64,000 nt of DNA from Schizophyllum amplum (lineage: Eukaryota; Basidiomycota; Agaricomycetes; Agaricales; Schizophyllaceae), in NCBI GenBank assembly GCA_007026445.1, contig VDMD01000002.1, positions 1,922,001-1,986,000 on the forward strand, read 5' to 3'. The notes under the pieces are model-generated. The model saw only the letters and a list, made by a program, of their open reading frames with translations, was not told where the DNA came from and ran no database searches. Of the stretch, positions 43,322-54,963 are shown piece after piece. How positions within the stretch are numbered: the first letter of the stretch is position 1; every line of letters begins with the position of its first letter. The translations under genes were made by a program, and so were the position numbers.

Positions 43322-46300
43322 ATGAACATCTCACATTCCATTCCCTCCACGGTCACAGGCATCTCCTTCTCCTTTCTGTCCACCGAAGACGTCAAGCGCA
43401 TATCCGTCAAGCAAATCGTCAACCCCATCCTCCTCGATGATCTCAACCGCCCGAACAACGGCGGTCTCTACGACCCCGCCCTCGGCCCCAGCGAGCGCAA
43501 TGACATGTGAGTACGCGCCTGTTGACGGGGGAATACATCTGACACGGTCGCAGCTGCGCGACATGCCGGTTGAGCTACTTCACTTGCCCTGGTCACTTTG
43601 GCCACATCGAGCTGCCCGCCCCCGTATTCCACCCACTATTCATGCCGAATATGCTGAACCTTTTGCGGGGGACGTGTCTATTCTGTCACCAGTTCAAGAT
43701 GTCGCGAACAGTGGTGCGTACATACCACCCACAACCTCGTCACATCCCTCACACGCTCTTAGCTATGGAAGTACATGGCCAAGCTCAAGCTCCTGGAGGT
43801 AGGGCTGCTGGATGCTGCCAAGGGCGTCGACGATATTCATCTGCGCGTGTCGCGACGAGGGAGGGACAAGGACGCCATGGACGTGGATATGCCAGCGCAG
43901 ACGAAGGAGATCGAGGAGACGCCCGAGCAGTTCATGATGCGCTTGAACCTATACGTCGCAGTCAATCTGCGCCACGCTAAAGGCAAGCGCGATAACTACA
44001 AGGATGGGCTCGTGTACCAGACGCGCAAAGACCTCATCCATGAGTTCCTTCGCTCCACGAGCTTGAACAAGTGCCAGAATGAAGGTTGCGGCTGGTGCGT
44101 GTGTTGGCTCGGTCCCCCCTCCATGTGTACTGACGAATGCCGATCAGCCCCTCATACACGTTCCGCAAGGAGGGTTCCACGAAGATCATCGAGTATGATC
44201 TGTCTGTGAAGCAGAAGGCCCAGCTAACGCGACGGCGCCCTGACGTCCTGCTCATGGAGAGAATGACCGCGAAAGCGGCAGCCGCCCAAGAGCAGGCGGC
44301 GGCGGGCCCACCTTCTGATGTTGAGGACGAAGATGAGGAGACCGACGAAGGCGAGGGTGACGATACTGCGCCCAACGGCCCCGTCAAAGATGCATTGCCT
44401 CGCGCTGCCAACGGACGCGTCAAGACCAAGCGTGGACGCAACGAACGCGTGATGGCGCCTGAGGAATGCCGCGCACATCTGCGCCGCCTATTCCACAAGG
44501 AGGCAAACATGTGCGCACTCGTTTACGGACGACACGGCGCATGTGCCCCAGCGGTACAGACTGCCTCTGCAGATATGTTCTTCCTCGAGGTCGTCCCAGT
44601 CGCCCCGACTCGTTTCCGTCCGCCTGCGAAGATGAATGACACCCTCTTCGAGCACCCGCAGAACGAGCTGTTGGCGAAGGTTCTGAACACCTGCTATCGC
44701 CTGCGCGACCTGAACGTTACGTTGCGGCAAGCGTCGGAGAAGGGGACTGAGTTCAACGACGTGGAGCGACGCAGGGTGATGGGGCAGTTGCTGGAGGCCC
44801 TCGTGCAACTGCAGGTGGACGTGAACAGCTTCATGGACAGCAGCAAGAACCCGGCACCCATGCGGCAAGGCAAGTTGCCACCACCAGGTGTGAAGCAGGG
44901 CTTAGAGCGGAAAGAGGGGTTGTTCCGCAAGCATATGATGGTGCGCCGTGCGTTGGTTGCGCTGAAGTTGGTCTGATGCCCTACTAGGGCAAGCGTGTCA
45001 ACTACGCCGCCCGCTCCGTCATCTCGCCTGACGCCAATATCGAGCCCAACGAGATCGGTGTACCACCCGTCTTCGCGCGCAAACTCACCTTCCCCGAGCC
45101 CGTTACCAGTCACAACGTCAACTACCTGCGCCAACTTGTCATCAACGGCCCGCGCAAGTATCCCGGCGCGACGATTATCGAGCACGAGGATGGCCATAAA
45201 CAGTCATTGGTTTGAAGATCATCACTATGGAAGGCATAATGTACTGATCCATCTTCGCAGGACAAACTCACGCAGGAGCAGCGCACAGCACTCGCCAACC
45301 AGCTCATGACCCCGCAAGGTGATACTCACAACCGTCACGGTCTGTCGACAAGGACGCCGGCCATCAACAAGAAGGTCTACCGGCACCTGCGGGATGGTGA
45401 TATGCTCATTCTGAATCGTCAACCGACGCTGCACAAGCCAAGTATGATGACGCATCGAGCGAAGGTGTTGCATGGCGAGAAGACCATTCGCATGCACTAC
45501 GCGAACTGGTATGGCGCGCAATCCTCACACTTTCACATTGGCTGAGTGTGTGATACAGTAACTCCTACAATGCCGACTTCGATGGTGACGGTGAGCTGTC
45601 CGGAAATCCGACACATGTCCAAACACTCATCCTACTTTATAGAGATGAACATTCATTTTCCTCGTGAGTCGCGCTTCTCAAATTATTCATCATCGTGCCT
45701 GATCGTTCTGCAGAAAACGAGGTCGCTCGCGCTGAGGCTACATTTATTGCCAACACCGACAATCAATATCTCGTGCCTACATCTGGTAATCCTCTGCGAG
45801 GTCTTATCCAGGATCACGTCGTCGCGGGTGTGTGGATGACGTGCCAGGATGCGTTTTTCGAGCGCGAAGAGTACCACCAGCTTCTTTACGGTGCTTTGCG
45901 ACCCGAGGACCAGACTGTCGCGACCTCGAGAATCGTGACTTTGCCGCCGACCATCTGGAAACCGAAGCCGTTATGGACTGGCAAGCAGATCGTACGCCTG
46001 ACCTCTAACGCCCTTTGACAAGTCATTGACGCCTGGCCCAGATCTCAACCGTCCTCAAGAACGTCACGCCGTCCGAGTTCGTGGGCATTACGTTGAATGC
46101 AAAGACGAAGGTGCCGGGCAAGCTCTGGGGCAACGCGTCGAAGGAGGACAAGGTCGTGTTCGTGGAGGGCGAGCTCCTATGCGGTGTACTCGACAAGGCA
46201 GCATTCGGTGCTTCGGAGTACGGTATCGTGCACTCGGTGTACGAGCTGTACGGCGCGGATGTCGCTGGTCGTCTGCTCGGTGTCCTCAGTCGCCTCTTCA

Positions 46301-49190
46301 CCAAGTTCCTACAGCATCGCGCCTTCACGTGTCGCATGGATGATCTTATCCTGACGCCGACGGGCGACGCAAAGCGCCGCGAGATCCTGACCAAAAACAA
46401 GGAGCTCGGCACGGAGGCCGCTATGGAGAACTTCCCGTCTCTAAAGAACGTGTCGAAGGATGAGATTCCTGCCGCCCTTCGCTCACTGCTCAATGAAGTG
46501 CTGCGCGACGACAACAAGATGGCTGGGCTGGACGTCACAGTCAAGACGCGCCTATCGTCGCTTACGTCCAAGATCTCCGACGCTTGCCTTCCCGACGGCC
46601 TCGCTCGCAAGTTCCCGCACAACCACATGCAGGCTATGACGCAGTCCGGTGCCAAGGGCTCAGCAGTCAATGTGCGCCAGATTTCGTGTGGTCTCGGACA
46701 GCAGGAGCTTGAAGGTCGCCGTGTCCCGGTCATGGTATCCGGGAAGACCTTGCCCTCATTCAAGGCCTTCGAGACGAAAGCCATCGCAGGAGGCTACGTC
46801 GCGAGCCGTTTCCTTACGGGTATCAAGCCGCAGGAGTTCTACTTCCATTGCATGGCCGGCCGCGAGGGTCTCATCGACACCGCCGTCAAGACGTCTCGTT
46901 CTGGTTACCTTCAGCGTTGCTTAATCAAGCATCTGGAGGGCATCCGCGTGCACTACGACAACACCGTGCGCGGCAGCGATGCCAGCATCTACCAGTTCAA
47001 CTACGGCGGCGATGGTCTCGACGTGACGAAGCAGAAGCACCTGTACCAGTTCGATTTCATCGCGCAGAACGAGGTCTCGTTCGTCACGCGCCTGCGCCCC
47101 ACGGTTGTCAACAACGCCGCGGACAGCAAGCAGGCTGTAGCGTACATGAAGAAGGTCCTCAAGCGCCCGCTCGAGAAGGAAGACAAGTTCACGCCATCGC
47201 CGCGCAACGAGTTCGATCCGGCGCTCTCGGTCTTCAACCCATCGCGTTTCCTGGGATCTACGTCGGAGCAGTTTGCGACGGCGGTGGACGAGTACGCGAA
47301 GACAAACCCGTCAAAGCTGCTGCTGCTCAAGGGCGAGGAGGACCCGATTAAGCGGAAGAATGCACTGCTGAAGGCACGCAACTTCCGACTGCTCATGAAC
47401 ATCAAGTACATGCGCAGCCTCGTCGATCCGGGCGAGGCCGTCGGCCTCCTCGCGTCACAGGGGTACGCGCCGATCACTTCACCACCGGCTACTTACCTTT
47501 GTGCTAACATTGTCGCAGTGTCGGCGAGCCGTCCACGCAAATGACCCTGAACACCTTCCACTTCGCCGGTGCGTTTCATGCTTCTTTATGCAGTCACAGC
47601 GATGTGCTGATACATCTTGCGCAGGACACGGTGCCGCCAACGTCACGCTCGGTATCCCCCGTCTGCGCGAGATTGTCATGACTGCGTCGCAGAAGCCCAA
47701 GACGCCGTCAATGACGATGAAGGTCCGCAAGGGCGTCTCCGAAGCGGACATCGCGCTGTTCTGCAAGCGCGCATCACGGCTGACGCTCTCGCAAATCGTC
47801 GACTCGGTCACTGTCAAGGAGCGCCTGATGGTGGAGGGCGACGCGCGGCGGACACGATTTGCGGTCGACCTCGCTTTCTTCCCGCGTGCGGAGTATACAG
47901 CGGAGTACGATGTCGAACCGGCGGAGATTCTAGCAGCGTTTGCAACGCGATTCCCGTTGACGCTCAAGAAAGAGTTGACCGCGGAGTTGAAGAAGCTGGA
48001 CGCGGACTTGCGCGCGCAGATCCAGGAGCTCGGGAAGGGGATGAAGCCGCGGGAGAACGAGGGCCAGGAGACGCCGGACGATGAGGACGGGGAGGCAGGC
48101 GACTCCGTCCCGAAGCCGCGAGACGACGACGATGGCAGCGAGGACGGCGACGGCGACGCGGATGAGGAGAAGCGGCAGAGACAACGAAAGCAGATGGCGA
48201 CGTATGAGGATGATGAGGATGACGAGGAAGAGGAAGAGGCGCAGGGCGAGATGGGCGAGGAGGAGCTCGAGGCGGCGTTTGCGTCCGATGCAGAGGAGGA
48301 GGCGCAAAAGAGAGAGATCAAGGGCACCAAGAAGAAGAGCCTTCAGGGTCAAGTCGACAAAGTCCGCAATGTCTTCAAGAGGAACTTGGTACAGGCCGTC
48401 GACTTCAACTTCACGGAATCCAACTGCGCGTTCCAGATCGAGGTGCGTTGACTTGGACTGCTGCCTTTCATGTCGTTGCTGATGAACGGCCCTAGTTCTC
48501 TGCAGATATGCCCAAACTCCTGTTCGTTGGCATCGTGGAGCGGACTTGTAAAGCCACGGTTGTGCGCGAGATCAAGGGTATCACGGATTGCTTCTCAGTC
48601 AAGGACGACAGCAAGAGCAAGACCGATCCCGAGATCAAGGTTCGTTCAATATAGACGTAGCATCCTATTTTGCTCATCCTCCCTGTAGCTCACTACCAAT
48701 GGCTCCAACTTGCCGGGCATGTGGGACTTCACTGCCGACCTGGAGGAGAGCATTATTGACGATGACGACATGTACTCGAACGATATCTACGCGATATTGA
48801 AAACATACGGCGTCGAGATGGCGCGTGCCGCCATTCTGCGCGAGATGGGCGGTGTTTTCGGCGCGTACAACATCCAGGTGGATCGCCGGCATCTAGAGCT
48901 CATCGCCGACTACATGGTGCGTGTCTATCTCTACTGAAAAGTGCCAGCAGGTCTGACTGACGGCTGGACAGACTTTCGATGGAGGTTACAAGCCCTTCAA
49001 CCGAAAGGGTATCTCAACAAATTCGTCGCCGTTGCTGAAGGCGTCGTACGAGACCACAGCAGCATTCCTGTCAGATGCGACGTTGTATGGCGACTACGAC
49101 GACTTGTCAAGTCCCTCTGGGAACGTCGTGCTCGGAAAACCAAACCTCACCGGCACAGGCGTCTTCGACGTGGTTATGCCTTTGCCGTAG
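43322..49190 (+). CDS. RPA190: DNA-directed RNA polymerase I largest subunit
   Basis: Catalytic subunit that makes the large rRNA precursor in the nucleolus. Start [20 protein letters not shown]. The N-terminal zinc region includes [20 protein letters not shown] and CHQFK. Then [33 protein letters not shown], and [17 protein letters not shown] before the active centre NADFDGDEMNIHFP, whose three aspartates bind Mg; an intron falls inside GAC|GAG of that motif. Later: [30 protein letters not shown] (trigger-loop region), [20 protein letters not shown], a very acidic stretch (about 48060-48310) typical of the Pol I subunit, and the cleft domain ending [21 protein letters not shown] at 49188-49190. 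Confidence 0.96.
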
Positions 49191-49935
49191 TCGGATTGTA
49201 CAGACATCTGTTGTTCAGAAAAGTAGCATAGCATCGCCTCGCTCGTCTATATTCGTCTAAGTATTTTGTTGTACTGTAGTAACTGTAATCAGTCTTGGGT
49301 TTCACCGTCAGAGGACAATTCTCGAAGTTGCACAGTTGACATGGACTGTTCGGATTTACGAGTCTGGGGAAGTGATGGGATGTGCCGAGATTGGCCTCAT
49401 GTTGCATTAGCCAATGCTCCCGTGCGCTTCCGGTGCCGAGAACTTGCAGGAACAATGGACTGTGCGGAGGTCATCACGCAGATCACACGCGCGCCAATCA
49501 ATGTCACGCGTGACAAGACGCGTTCGTGACAGATCTTTGTCAGCGGTGTCCGGAGTCCAACATTGTTGAACCCAACCACCATCTCGTGTGTAAATCCTCG
49601 TAATACCGCCATTTCACGCGAATAAAGCAGCGCGACTAGCTGGAATAGGAGCGTACGAGGGTGTAACACCGCTGGAAACCACAGAACAAAGGAGAAAGGT
49701 GCGATATCTAGCTTTGATTTGCCGGGCTGCCCCCCTCATCATGCCTTCTAGAACCCCCCTACGGAGGTGCTTCCGGGGTCCTTGCTTGCCGTCATTTGCG
49801 TTTTGGCCCGACCATTGTTCGAGTTGACTTAAATTTGCGCGGACCGCGCGCCACCCTCTCTCCTCGACCGCCATCAAGACAAGAGCGTGAATACTCGATT
49901 TCCTCCTCCATAAGCACACCGCTATCCACTTCATC
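49191..49935. other. Intergenic region with cell-cycle-box-like motifs
   Basis: 745 bp between RPA190 and the KEN-box protein. It carries two ACGCGT hexamers (49506-49511, 49518-49523) and a CACGCGAA at 49615-49622. No gene seen. Confidence 0.55.
49502..49523. promoter_or_regulatory. Pair of MluI cell-cycle boxes (MCB-like)
   Basis: The first ACGCGT is the centre of a perfect 14-bp palindrome TGTCACGCGTGACA (49502-49515). A second ACGCGT follows at 49518-49523. The pair lies about 415 bp before the ATG at 49936. ACGCGT is the binding core of the fungal G1/S factor MBF; function here is inferred. Confidence 0.45.
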
Positions 49936-50979
49936 ATGATCTCCTCGTCCTCTACGACGCGCCACCCCCTGCGCGAGCTGCCTATTCACCTGTTCGGCCT
50001 GCCCGACGTGCCTCAGCCAAAGCTAATCAAGACCAATATCTTTGGCCCCGGCACCCCGTCGCCCAAGCCACGCCCGAACAAGCGTCCGCACTCCCCAGGA
50101 GAAGCTGGTCTCTTCAGCCCCGCCAAGCGCCGCATCCTCGAAGTCGAGGGCATGCTCTCGCCACAGAAGGTAGCCAAGACCCCTTCGTCGGCGTATCACA
50201 GCCCCTCGTCCTCGCGCTTTGTCCATGCGCTGACCGGACCTGGCAGCCCCGCGAAGAAACTCGACTTTCTATCGGCCCCCGAGGAAGAGGAAAGCATCAC
50301 ACTTGTGTCGTCCTGCAGCGTCCGAGGCGTGACTCCGGAGACCAGCCCCGCGCGCCTCGCGCCGTCTCCGGACCTGCAGTCGATGACTTGCGCGTCGTCG
50401 CCCGACGACTGCGAGATGTCCGACTACTTCTCATCGCCCGCACGCCCTCCCGCGCCACCCATCGCTTCCGCCGCCGAACCGATCTTCATCCCCCGCGTCG
50501 CGCCTCCCCCCACCGATCCTACGTCCGTCCACTATCCCGGCTTCCAAGTCTACGTTGACGAGTTCTATGTCACGTACGAGACTGGGGAGGGCGCCGAGCC
50601 CATGTCGGCGCCCTCTCAGCCCTGGGCGAAGGAGAAGGAGAACAGGCCGGCCGTGTGCAGGCCTAAGGGAAAGAAGTCGGTTACGGACCCTATTCCAGAG
50701 CTCAAGGCGCTCCTGTTCTCTCCCGAGGGGAAGAAGAGCGTCTTGGCGGTGCCCGGCCGGGCATCGTCGCTGCCCATCTCGCCTGCAAAGACGATGATGA
50801 CGAGCCGTCGGGGTTCGCCTACTCCAAAGGCGAACCCTCGCTCGTCGGGATCTGCTCTCGCGCGCGAGGTCCATGCCTCGTCGCCGCTGAACGGAAAGGG
50901 GAGGAAGGAGCTGCGCCGGATGCTGGAAGACGAAGTTGATGCTGTTGAGGATGAAGATAGCGAAGGAGAGTTCCTGTGA
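49936..50979 (+). CDS. Disordered, CDK-site-rich protein with a KEN box
   Basis: Single-exon gene of 347 codons, family not recognised. Start MISSSSTTRHPLRELPIHLF. The sequence is mostly disordered and carries about 17 Ser-Pro or Thr-Pro pairs, many of the form SPxK/R: three SPAK repeats (SPAKRRILEVEG, SPAKKLDF, SPAKTMM), LSPQKVAKTP, SPARLAPSP and LFSPEGKK. KEN at residues 234-236 (AKEKENRP) is a classical APC/C degron. One short ordered-looking patch is VHYPGFQVYVDEFYVTYET. The C-terminus is acidic (LEDEVDAVEDEDSEGEFL). These traits suggest a substrate of cyclin-dependent kinase and the anaphase-promoting complex. MCB-like boxes lie upstream. Stop TGA at 50977-50979. Confidence 0.82.
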   Translation: MISSSSTTRHPLRELPIHLFGLPDVPQPKLIKTNIFGPGTPSPKPRPNKRPHSPGEAGLFSPAKRRILEVEGMLSPQKVAKTPSSAYHSPSSSRFVHALTGPGSPAKKLDFLSAPEEEESITLVSSCSVRGVTPETSPARLAPSPDLQSMTCASSPDDCEMSDYFSSPARPPAPPIASAAEPIFIPRVAPPPTDPTSVHYPGFQVYVDEFYVTYETGEGAEPMSAPSQPWAKEKENRPAVCRPKGKKSVTDPIPELKALLFSPEGKKSVLAVPGRASSLPISPAKTMMTSRRGSPTPKANPRSSGSALAREVHASSPLNGKGRKELRRMLEDEVDAVEDEDSEGEFL

Positions 50980-51432
50980 GCCACGCACGGACGACCGTCC
51001 GCGCGAGCTTTGGCCTCGCGACCTTCCGGTCAAGAGGCGCTCCTTCGCGATGCTCCCCATCTGCTATACTTATGTATCGTCCATCTTCGCACAATCTTTC
51101 ACATCACTGTCCATTTTCCCCATCCTATCTATCCTCGACCTTCCAAATCAACTCCACCTCCACCTTCCCATGTTCATGACAGACACGACCACGTTTCTAT
51201 TTCTCTGTACCACAACCTTATTACCCTCCCGGCCGAAGCAGCGCCAGTCTAGCATCAGCGCAGTCTCGAGAACAGTAGTTTTACATCCTAGCTAGTAGTC
51301 AGTATGTCGCGCTTCGTCTTGTAGGGACCCGCATAGTCAACCAATCATATGAGATCCTGCGGGAAAGCGGTTGGTATGAATATTCGGAATACGAACGGCA
51401 GTGAGGCTATTGTTCTCTTCTTGTCCGAAACC
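50980..51432. other. Intergenic region between tandem genes
   Basis: 453 bp, C/T-rich in the first half. An in-frame ATG at 51349 precedes the chosen SEC10 start. No clear promoter element. Confidence 0.45.
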
Positions 51433-54400
51433 ATGTCGCGAAGGCGACCTGGCGATCTTCCGAACGGAAGCAGCGAGGAGCAGCTGGATATCTCCAAGTT
51501 CACTGTACGAATGGCAGTCATCCTCGCTTGATCGCTACCGACGCCTGTCAGGGCAAGTTCGATGTAACCGAGTTCGTGGGCGCCGTCTCCGAGAAGCTCA
51601 TCGCGCAGTCGAAGGAGAACTCTGGCCGTGCGTTGTTCTACTGCAAGCCACGCGTTGGCACTCAGACGTTCCCTCAGCCTTCGACCCAAAGCCCTTCATC
51701 CGCTCGTTCGAAGCCACCGTCGACCAGCTCATTGCCATCCGCAAGGATGTGCAGGCCAAGACGGAGCAGATGGAGAAGAGTGTGCGCGTCTCCGAGCGCG
51801 AGTACTCGAAGAAGATGACCGATCTCAATCGCGGATTTGAGGTGCGTCGCCGCCATCTACGTCTGAACACGCCACTGACTGCTGTGCAGACGGTCGGCAC
51901 CTCGTTCTCTGGCATGGAAAGCCGCATGAACGAGGTTAGCAGCAATGCAATCCGAATCGGTGCGTCACTATCCCGTTATTAGAGATCTGCGCTGACCAGC
52001 TCAGGCGAGCAGCTGGAGACGGTGCATATAGAACGCCAGCGCGCGCAGGCCGCGTACGACCTCATCGACTACTACAACCAGTTCTCGCGCGGTGATACCG
52101 CTCGGCTCGATGCTATGCGCAAGGAGGGCAGGCAGGGCCGACGGCAGGTCGCTGTGCTGCTCCGCCGCTTGAGCACGGTGGCGAAGGAGGTGGACCTACC
52201 AACAGCGGACAAGACGCGCGAGAACATCGAGAAGTATTGCGAGAAGTTCGAGAAGGAGATGCTAAACCTGTTCGACCGGTGCTACCGCAAGGGGGATCCG
52301 AAGATGATGCATGTAAAAGACTTTGTATTCCTTCCATGTTGACCATGGAGCTGACTGCAGCCGTATAGCACTGTGCGCAGACGCTGTTGGAGTTTAATGG
52401 CGGCTCCTCGTGCGTACAGGTGTATGTCAACCAGCACGACTTCTTCATCAACAATGTTCGAGAGTGGAAGGATGCTGAGGACACTCATCTGTGCGTCTTT
52501 CTTGCTCTGTTCATGCACGATGCCTAATATTGCTACAGGTGGGCTACTGTCGCGGAGCCAGACGAAAGCTCTCCAAAGACCGAGAAGGGTCTGACCGAGC
52601 TCTTCTACGAGATCCGTTCAACAGTGGAGACCGAGTCGCAGATCGTGAAGGCCGTCTTCCCCAACCCACCTGTCGTCATGCAGGTCTTCCTACAGCGCGT
52701 CTTTGCGCAATCTGTAAGTGGAAAACGAATCGACCACTTGACTTAGCTGAAGGGTCACTTGTAGATTCAACAACACATGGAACAACTTCTGCATCGCAGT
52801 ACCGCCATCTCTGACCTCGCTTATCTCCGCGTACTACAACTCGTCCACCTCCAAGCATCGACCCTCGTCGAAGACCTCAAAGCTTACGAGCTCCCAAATG
52901 TCGCACCGCGCACCCCGCTCGAGTCTACCGAATTTCGACGCTCCCTCCCGGCCGCCTCAACGACCACTGGTACCGCAACATCCATGGTCGGCATGCTGGA
53001 AACTGCAATGGAGGAGCTTTTTGTCCCCTACACCGAAGGCCAGCGATACCTCGAGCGTGAGAGTCGCAGCCTTGGTGCTCTGTATTCCAGCCTGCTCGCC
53101 GACTTCACGCGCTACCACGAGAAGACGCAGAAGGGCAAGCCGACGATGTTCGACCGCATGGTCAACCAGTTGAGCGCTGCTGCGCAGAACTCGGGCGGTG
53201 CGACGTCGACGTCCGCGCAGACCGCAGCGGCTGCGCTAATGCGATTTGGTGGGATACAGAAGGAGCAGGATAAGACGGGGGAGGAACCTGTGCGGGAGGA
53301 GGATGGCGAGCTGAAAGTGGAGACCGCGGAGAAGATGCTGAAGTGGCACGCTGAAGCTATCGGGCGGTGCGTAGAGTTGAGCCCGCCAAACGATGTGTGA
53401 GTGCGCAAGATAATCTCAATGCATGTGAGTGCTGATTCATTGCAGAGCGAAGAACACCTTTGCGCTCCTTCGCGTGCTCGCAGAGGCCATCGGCAACGCA
53501 TATATTGAGGCTGCTATCGAGACGTGCGTAGCAGCTCCGCACATTGGATTCTCAACTGGACAGCTGATCTTGTCGCAGCGCGCAGAACCGTCTCGACACC
53601 GCAGACACAAAGGCAGAGCCAAGCCTCCAGCCGCTGAGCATCCTCCGCCAAGTAGCGCTGATCTGCCATCTTTGGCAGCAGTATGTGAATACGGCCCTGC
53701 TGCCGCTTGCCAGCTCCTCCGTGACGACTCGGCGAGAGATGGTCATGTTCAACAACCAAACCATCAGCCGTCTCGAAGGCGGCGCGAACCAGCTTTTGCA
53801 GAAGGTTGCTGAATGTATGCGCTTTCCATTGTAGTTACACTGCTTCCGCTGACCCCTCCGTCAGCGGTTATCAACTGGCTTTCTCAGCAGTTGCGCAAAC
53901 AGAACAAGAACGACTTCAAGCCGCGGAACGATGATATCTCGTTCGCGCGTGTCAACACGGAGCCGTGTGTTGCCTGTTGTGACATGCTGGAGAAGATGCT
54001 TATCGCGGCGAAGCAACATTTGAGCGGGAAGAATCTTGAGGTCTTCCTGACCGAGGTCGGCGTGGCTTTCCATGCGTATGTGCTTTGCGCTTCATTGGCG
54101 TTTGTATCACTCACTAGGGGTCTTCAGCCTCCTCCTCGACCACATGCGCAAGTTCCCGGTTAGCGCTACCGGCGCACTCATGCTCACGAAGTACGCATGC
54201 TGTCCTTCGCCCCCACGATGGCCGGCTGACTAACATTGCTCTTCTGGCAGAGACATCAAGTCCTATCAAGACGCCATTGCTGGCTTCGGCATCCCCGCTC
54301 TCTTCGAACGCTTCGAGTTCCTCCGCCAGCTTGGCAATATCTACCTCATCCCACCCGAGACGCTCAAGTCGTACATCACCGAGAATTACCTCGGCCGCGT

Positions 54401-54647
54401 GGACGCCGAGCTGCTCAAGCCGTACCTCGCTTTGCGCTCGGACTGGGGCGCCGTCGAGAAGGGCTTCGCGGCAACGGGCTTGGACGGTGCGGCGCCGGAG
54501 GCGGAGGAGAGCCGCAGTAGGTTTGGGAGGCTGAGTGTGATGATGAAGGATCTGGAGGGCTTGCGGTTGACGGAGGGCATCAATATGCCTGCGATGCCTG
54601 CAATGCCTGGGATTCCGGGCAACTTTACTTTGAATGCGTTCAGGTGA
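51433..54647 (+). CDS. SEC10: Exocyst subunit Sec10 (EXOC5)
   Basis: Exocyst subunit that contacts Sec15 and Sec8. Start MSRRRPGDLPNGSSEEQLDI; the upstream in-frame ATG at 51349 adds 28 residues without family character. After a short intron: FDVTEFVGAVSEKLI, FDPKPFIRSFEATVDQLIAI (coiled coil), TVGTSFSGMESRMNEVSSNA, RQRAQAAYDLIDYYNQFSRG, HCAQTLLEFNGGSSCVQVYV, NQHDFFINNVREWKDAEDTH, FPNPPVVMQVFLQRVFAQSI, AMEELFVPYTEGQRYLERES, NTFALLRVLAEAIGNAYIEA, VEPCVACCDMLEKMLIAAKQ-like, and KDIKSYQDAIAGFGIPALFE. The end is PGNFTLNAFR. All introns examined are short and GT-AG. Length about 830-870 residues, as usual for Sec10. Confidence 0.93.
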
Positions 54648-54963
54648 AGGCAGTCTCTGGTTCTTGTACTTTGTAACATACTCAGCATGGACATTTCTTT
54701 CGCCATTGTATCAAAATTGGACGGCTCTTTACGCAAGTGCTGTTTGGCCGTTGCGGGTCCGAGACGACGTGCTTGCGACTGTATCAGAGATATCTTGGAT
54801 GACTGCGCGGAACATCGTACAAACGGTGACGCTAATGAGATGAGAGGGGGGTGGCTTTTATGGCCATGGTATGTGGGAGTGGATGCGCTGGGAAACGGAG
54901 ACAAGCGAGTTTTAAGGTGCAGTCGAAAGCAAGATACGCGACGATATAAATATAACATCCACC
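54648..54963. other. Convergent 3' intergenic region
   Basis: 316 bp between the SEC10 and RFC1 stops. No feature recognised. Confidence 0.45.

Noticed and set aside
47479..48330. 283-codon minus-strand open frame opposite RPA190
   Set aside because: A Ser-rich antisense shadow of the acidic Glu/Asp stretch of the Pol I subunit.
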